This document shows positions 21,337 through 22,525 of a stretch of 22,525 nucleotides of DNA, piece after piece. The translations under genes and the position numbers were made by a program. The first letter of the stretch is position 1. The number at the start of each line of letters is the position of its first letter. The stretch is from Christensenella sp. UBA7102 (GTDB lineage Bacteria > Bacillota > Clostridia > Christensenellales > UBA1750), in the NCBI GenBank assembly GCA_002492415.1, contig DKYK01000015.1, positions 1 through 22,525 of the forward strand, in the 5' to 3' direction. Under the pieces are notes generated by a model, which saw only the letters and a list, made by a program, of their open reading frames with translations, was not told the origin of the DNA and made no database searches.

Positions 21337-21364
21337 TTGCTTTTTTAACTGAAATGTGTATAAT
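21337..21364 (+). promoter_or_regulatory. Promoter of tRNA-Val
   Basis: TTGCTT is followed after 16 nt by a perfect TATAAT, 12 nt before the tRNA. Confidence 0.7.
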
Positions 21365-21376
21365 ATTAAGAGCAAC

Positions 21377-21453
21377 GGGGTTATAGCTCAGTTGGTTAGA
21401 GTGTCACGTTGACATCGTGAAGGTCGATGGTTCGAGTCCATTTAACCCCACCA
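21377..21453 (+). tRNA. tRNA-Val (anticodon GAC)
   Basis: A 77-nt cloverleaf with acceptor stem GGGGTTA/TAACCCC. The D-arm is GCTC/GAGT. The anticodon stem TCACG/CGTGA encloses TTGACAT, giving anticodon GAC. The T-loop is TTCGAGT and CCA is encoded. A convergent integrase gene ends 35 nt downstream, so it is the likely integration target. Confidence 0.96.
21430..21453. other. Likely attachment site of the integrated element in the tRNA-Val 3' end
   Basis: Tyrosine integrases that target tRNA genes usually recombine within the T-arm and 3' end, and their gene usually lies next to that end. Here the integrase gene lies directly 3' of tRNA-Val and reads towards it. The duplicate site would lie beyond the right window edge, so the core cannot be delimited. 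Confidence 0.4.
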
Positions 21454-21456
21454 GAT

Positions 21457-21495
21457 AAAGCGCCTGGAATCAAGGATTCCGGGCGCTTTACTTTT
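21457..21495. terminator. Shared terminator of tRNA-Val and the integrase gene
   Basis: A 15-bp stem (AAAGCGCCTGGAATC with GATTCCGGGCGCTTT, one wobble) with a 3-nt loop and ACTTTT on the plus strand. The integrase stop codon (21490-21488) lies at the foot of the stem. Confidence 0.85.
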
Positions 21496-22525
21496 CGTCG
21501 AAACCCACTTTGTAACCCACTTGTATGATTTTACCCATTGCAGAGTCTACCTTCTGAGCGGTTTCATGCCGGAAATCGTCTATGGCGTGACCGTAGGTGC
21601 CGCGGGTATCCATGCTGCGGCTGTGGCCGACCATTTGCTGCAGCAGCGCTTCCGGCATCTCCACGTTGATGGAGATCATGGTGTGCCGCAGCTCGTATAG
21701 GCTGGTCTGCGTTATGCCATGCAAGCGACAGTAGGTCTGCCACTGCCGATAGATGTTGCGCGGTTCGCTGACAGCCCCATCGTGCGCCGGGAAGATCCAC
21801 GGCGAGATGACGCCGGAGGACTGGAGCATCTGCCGCTGTGCAGCGAGGATGTCCTTTGCAATGGCTGGCAGCTCGATCACACGACGTGCGTTTTTGTTTT
21901 TGCCCGATGTGATCTCGCCCAAGGCATTTACGGATCGGCGGACGGAGAGACGTGTTTCGGAGATGTCCTCCCATTGCAGACCCGTTAGTTCGCCAGGACG
22001 CAAGCCTGTGGTGACCAGGAGACGCCAGGCGTGGATGTACCAGCAGGGTTCCTGCTTGCCACGGTGCGGGATTGTGTCAACCGAGAAGAGAGTGCGCACA
22101 TCATCTGGTGTTAGAATGGACTTTTCCACCGTGACGGCATCACGCGGAATGGTCAGCGGGCCGTCCTCATCTCGATGGTAGTCGATGGGGATGCGCCGAC
22201 TGCGGCAGTATTTCCAGAAGGACGTAATGGTGGCGCGCAGCACTTTGAGCGTTTTCTCGGACAATGGTTTGCCTCGGGCCTTGCTTTCCCGATACGCTGC
22301 GTCGATGCAGTCCTGCCAATCCTTTGGCGTGATGGAGCTGATCCGCTTGTATTGCAGACGCGGCACGATGTAGCGTCTGCCCATCAGCTCGGGCTGCCGG
22401 TAGGAAGTACCGGTTTGGCCGAAACGCTCCAGGAGATCGGCCACATATTCGTCCCACAGCTTGCCCAGACGAGTGTTCCCATTGGCGCGTCCGGTGGTGA
22501 GCCAGGCATCGGCCTTCTTTTCCGC
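21488..22525 (-). CDS. Tyrosine recombinase/integrase, phage- or ICE-type (5' end cut by window)
   Basis: 345 residues are visible and the frame stays open to the window edge, so the N-terminal arm-binding part is cut off. The visible part has an SAM-like core-binding domain (ITPKDWQDCIDAAYRES, SEKTLKVLRATITSFWKYC) and a catalytic domain. The catalytic residues are Arg in TTGLRPGELTGL, Lys in SGKNKNARR, His and Arg in LYELRHTMIS, His in MVGHSRSMDTRGTY and the Tyr nucleophile in that last string. A GTG at 22444 could be taken for the start. The preceding 27 codons continue the same domain (WLTTGRANGNTRLGKLWDEY), so I treat it as internal. The gene points at tRNA-Val and marks one end of an element extending right of the window. 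Confidence 0.93.
   Translation of the reverse strand, partial: AEKKADAWLTTGRANGNTRLGKLWDEYVADLLERFGQTGTSYRQPELMGRRYIVPRLQYKRISSITPKDWQDCIDAAYRESKARGKPLSEKTLKVLRATITSFWKYCRSRRIPIDYHRDEDGPLTIPRDAVTVEKSILTPDDVRTLFSVDTIPHRGKQEPCWYIHAWRLLVTTGLRPGELTGLQWEDISETRLSVRRSVNALGEITSGKNKNARRVIELPAIAKDILAAQRQMLQSSGVISPWIFPAHDGAVSEPRNIYRQWQTYCRLHGITQTSLYELRHTMISINVEMPEALLQQMVGHSRSMDTRGTYGHAIDDFRHETAQKVDSAMGKIIQVGYKVGFDEK

Overview
The window looks like chromosomal DNA from a GC-rich, low-complexity-envelope Firmicute, most likely a gut member of class Clostridia. The signs are strong AGGAGG-type ribosome binding sites, sigma-A-like promoters, tRNA genes with encoded CCA, a QueT gene behind a preQ1-I riboswitch, an HPr/Crh-like protein, an ECF sigma/anti-sigma pair and several intracellular glycosidases. 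No marker gene fixes the genus, so this placement is an inference.

Left part (1-6900). A terminator for a gene outside the window opens the sequence. A minus-strand operon then encodes a GH29 alpha-L-fucosidase, a stand-alone 83-residue domain that normally sits inside the fatty-acid kinase subunit FakA, and a SAM methyltransferase. Next, on the minus strand, is a secreted CAP/SCP-domain protein with a cysteine-rich N-terminal segment. Divergent from it is a plus-strand set: a class I glutamine amidotransferase-like gamma-glutamyl hydrolase, a Gfo/Idh/MocA oxidoreductase and an NSS-family sodium-dependent transporter.

Middle part (6890-16850). tRNA-Ile(GAT) has its own promoter and terminator. 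It is followed by an ECF sigma factor, translationally coupled to a zinc-finger membrane anti-sigma factor, with a likely self-recognised promoter. On the minus strand lie a MATE exporter with its own promoter and a set of a sialidase-like Asp-box protein, a GH127-type glycosidase and a DUF4349 lipoprotein. On the plus strand a compact operon encodes a GNAT acetyltransferase, a low-molecular-weight protein tyrosine phosphatase and a 645-residue putative glycoside hydrolase, closed by a textbook terminator.

Right part (16900-22525). An ABC ATPase/permease pair of the nitrate/sulfonate/taurine type has no binding protein nearby. Then come a structured RNA with a consensus promoter (probable 6S RNA), a tRNA-Gln(CTG)/tRNA-Glu(CTC) operon, a WYL-domain regulator, and the convergent preQ1-I/QueT unit. 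An HPr-like gene lacking the phosphorylatable histidine comes next. The window ends with tRNA-Val(GAC), into whose 3' side a tyrosine integrase gene converges. The integrase is cut by the window edge and marks the start of an integrated element extending beyond 22525.

Functional picture. The glycosidases (fucosidase, GH127, sialidase-like, GHL6-like) all lack signal peptides, which suggests cytoplasmic breakdown of imported host- or plant-derived oligosaccharides, although no sugar transporter is present here. The most notable small items are the isolated FakA-type domain, the His-less HPr-like protein, the periodic-cysteine CAP protein, the probable 6S RNA, the preQ1-I riboswitch and the tRNA-Val integration site. 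No clear wholly new multi-gene system is evident.
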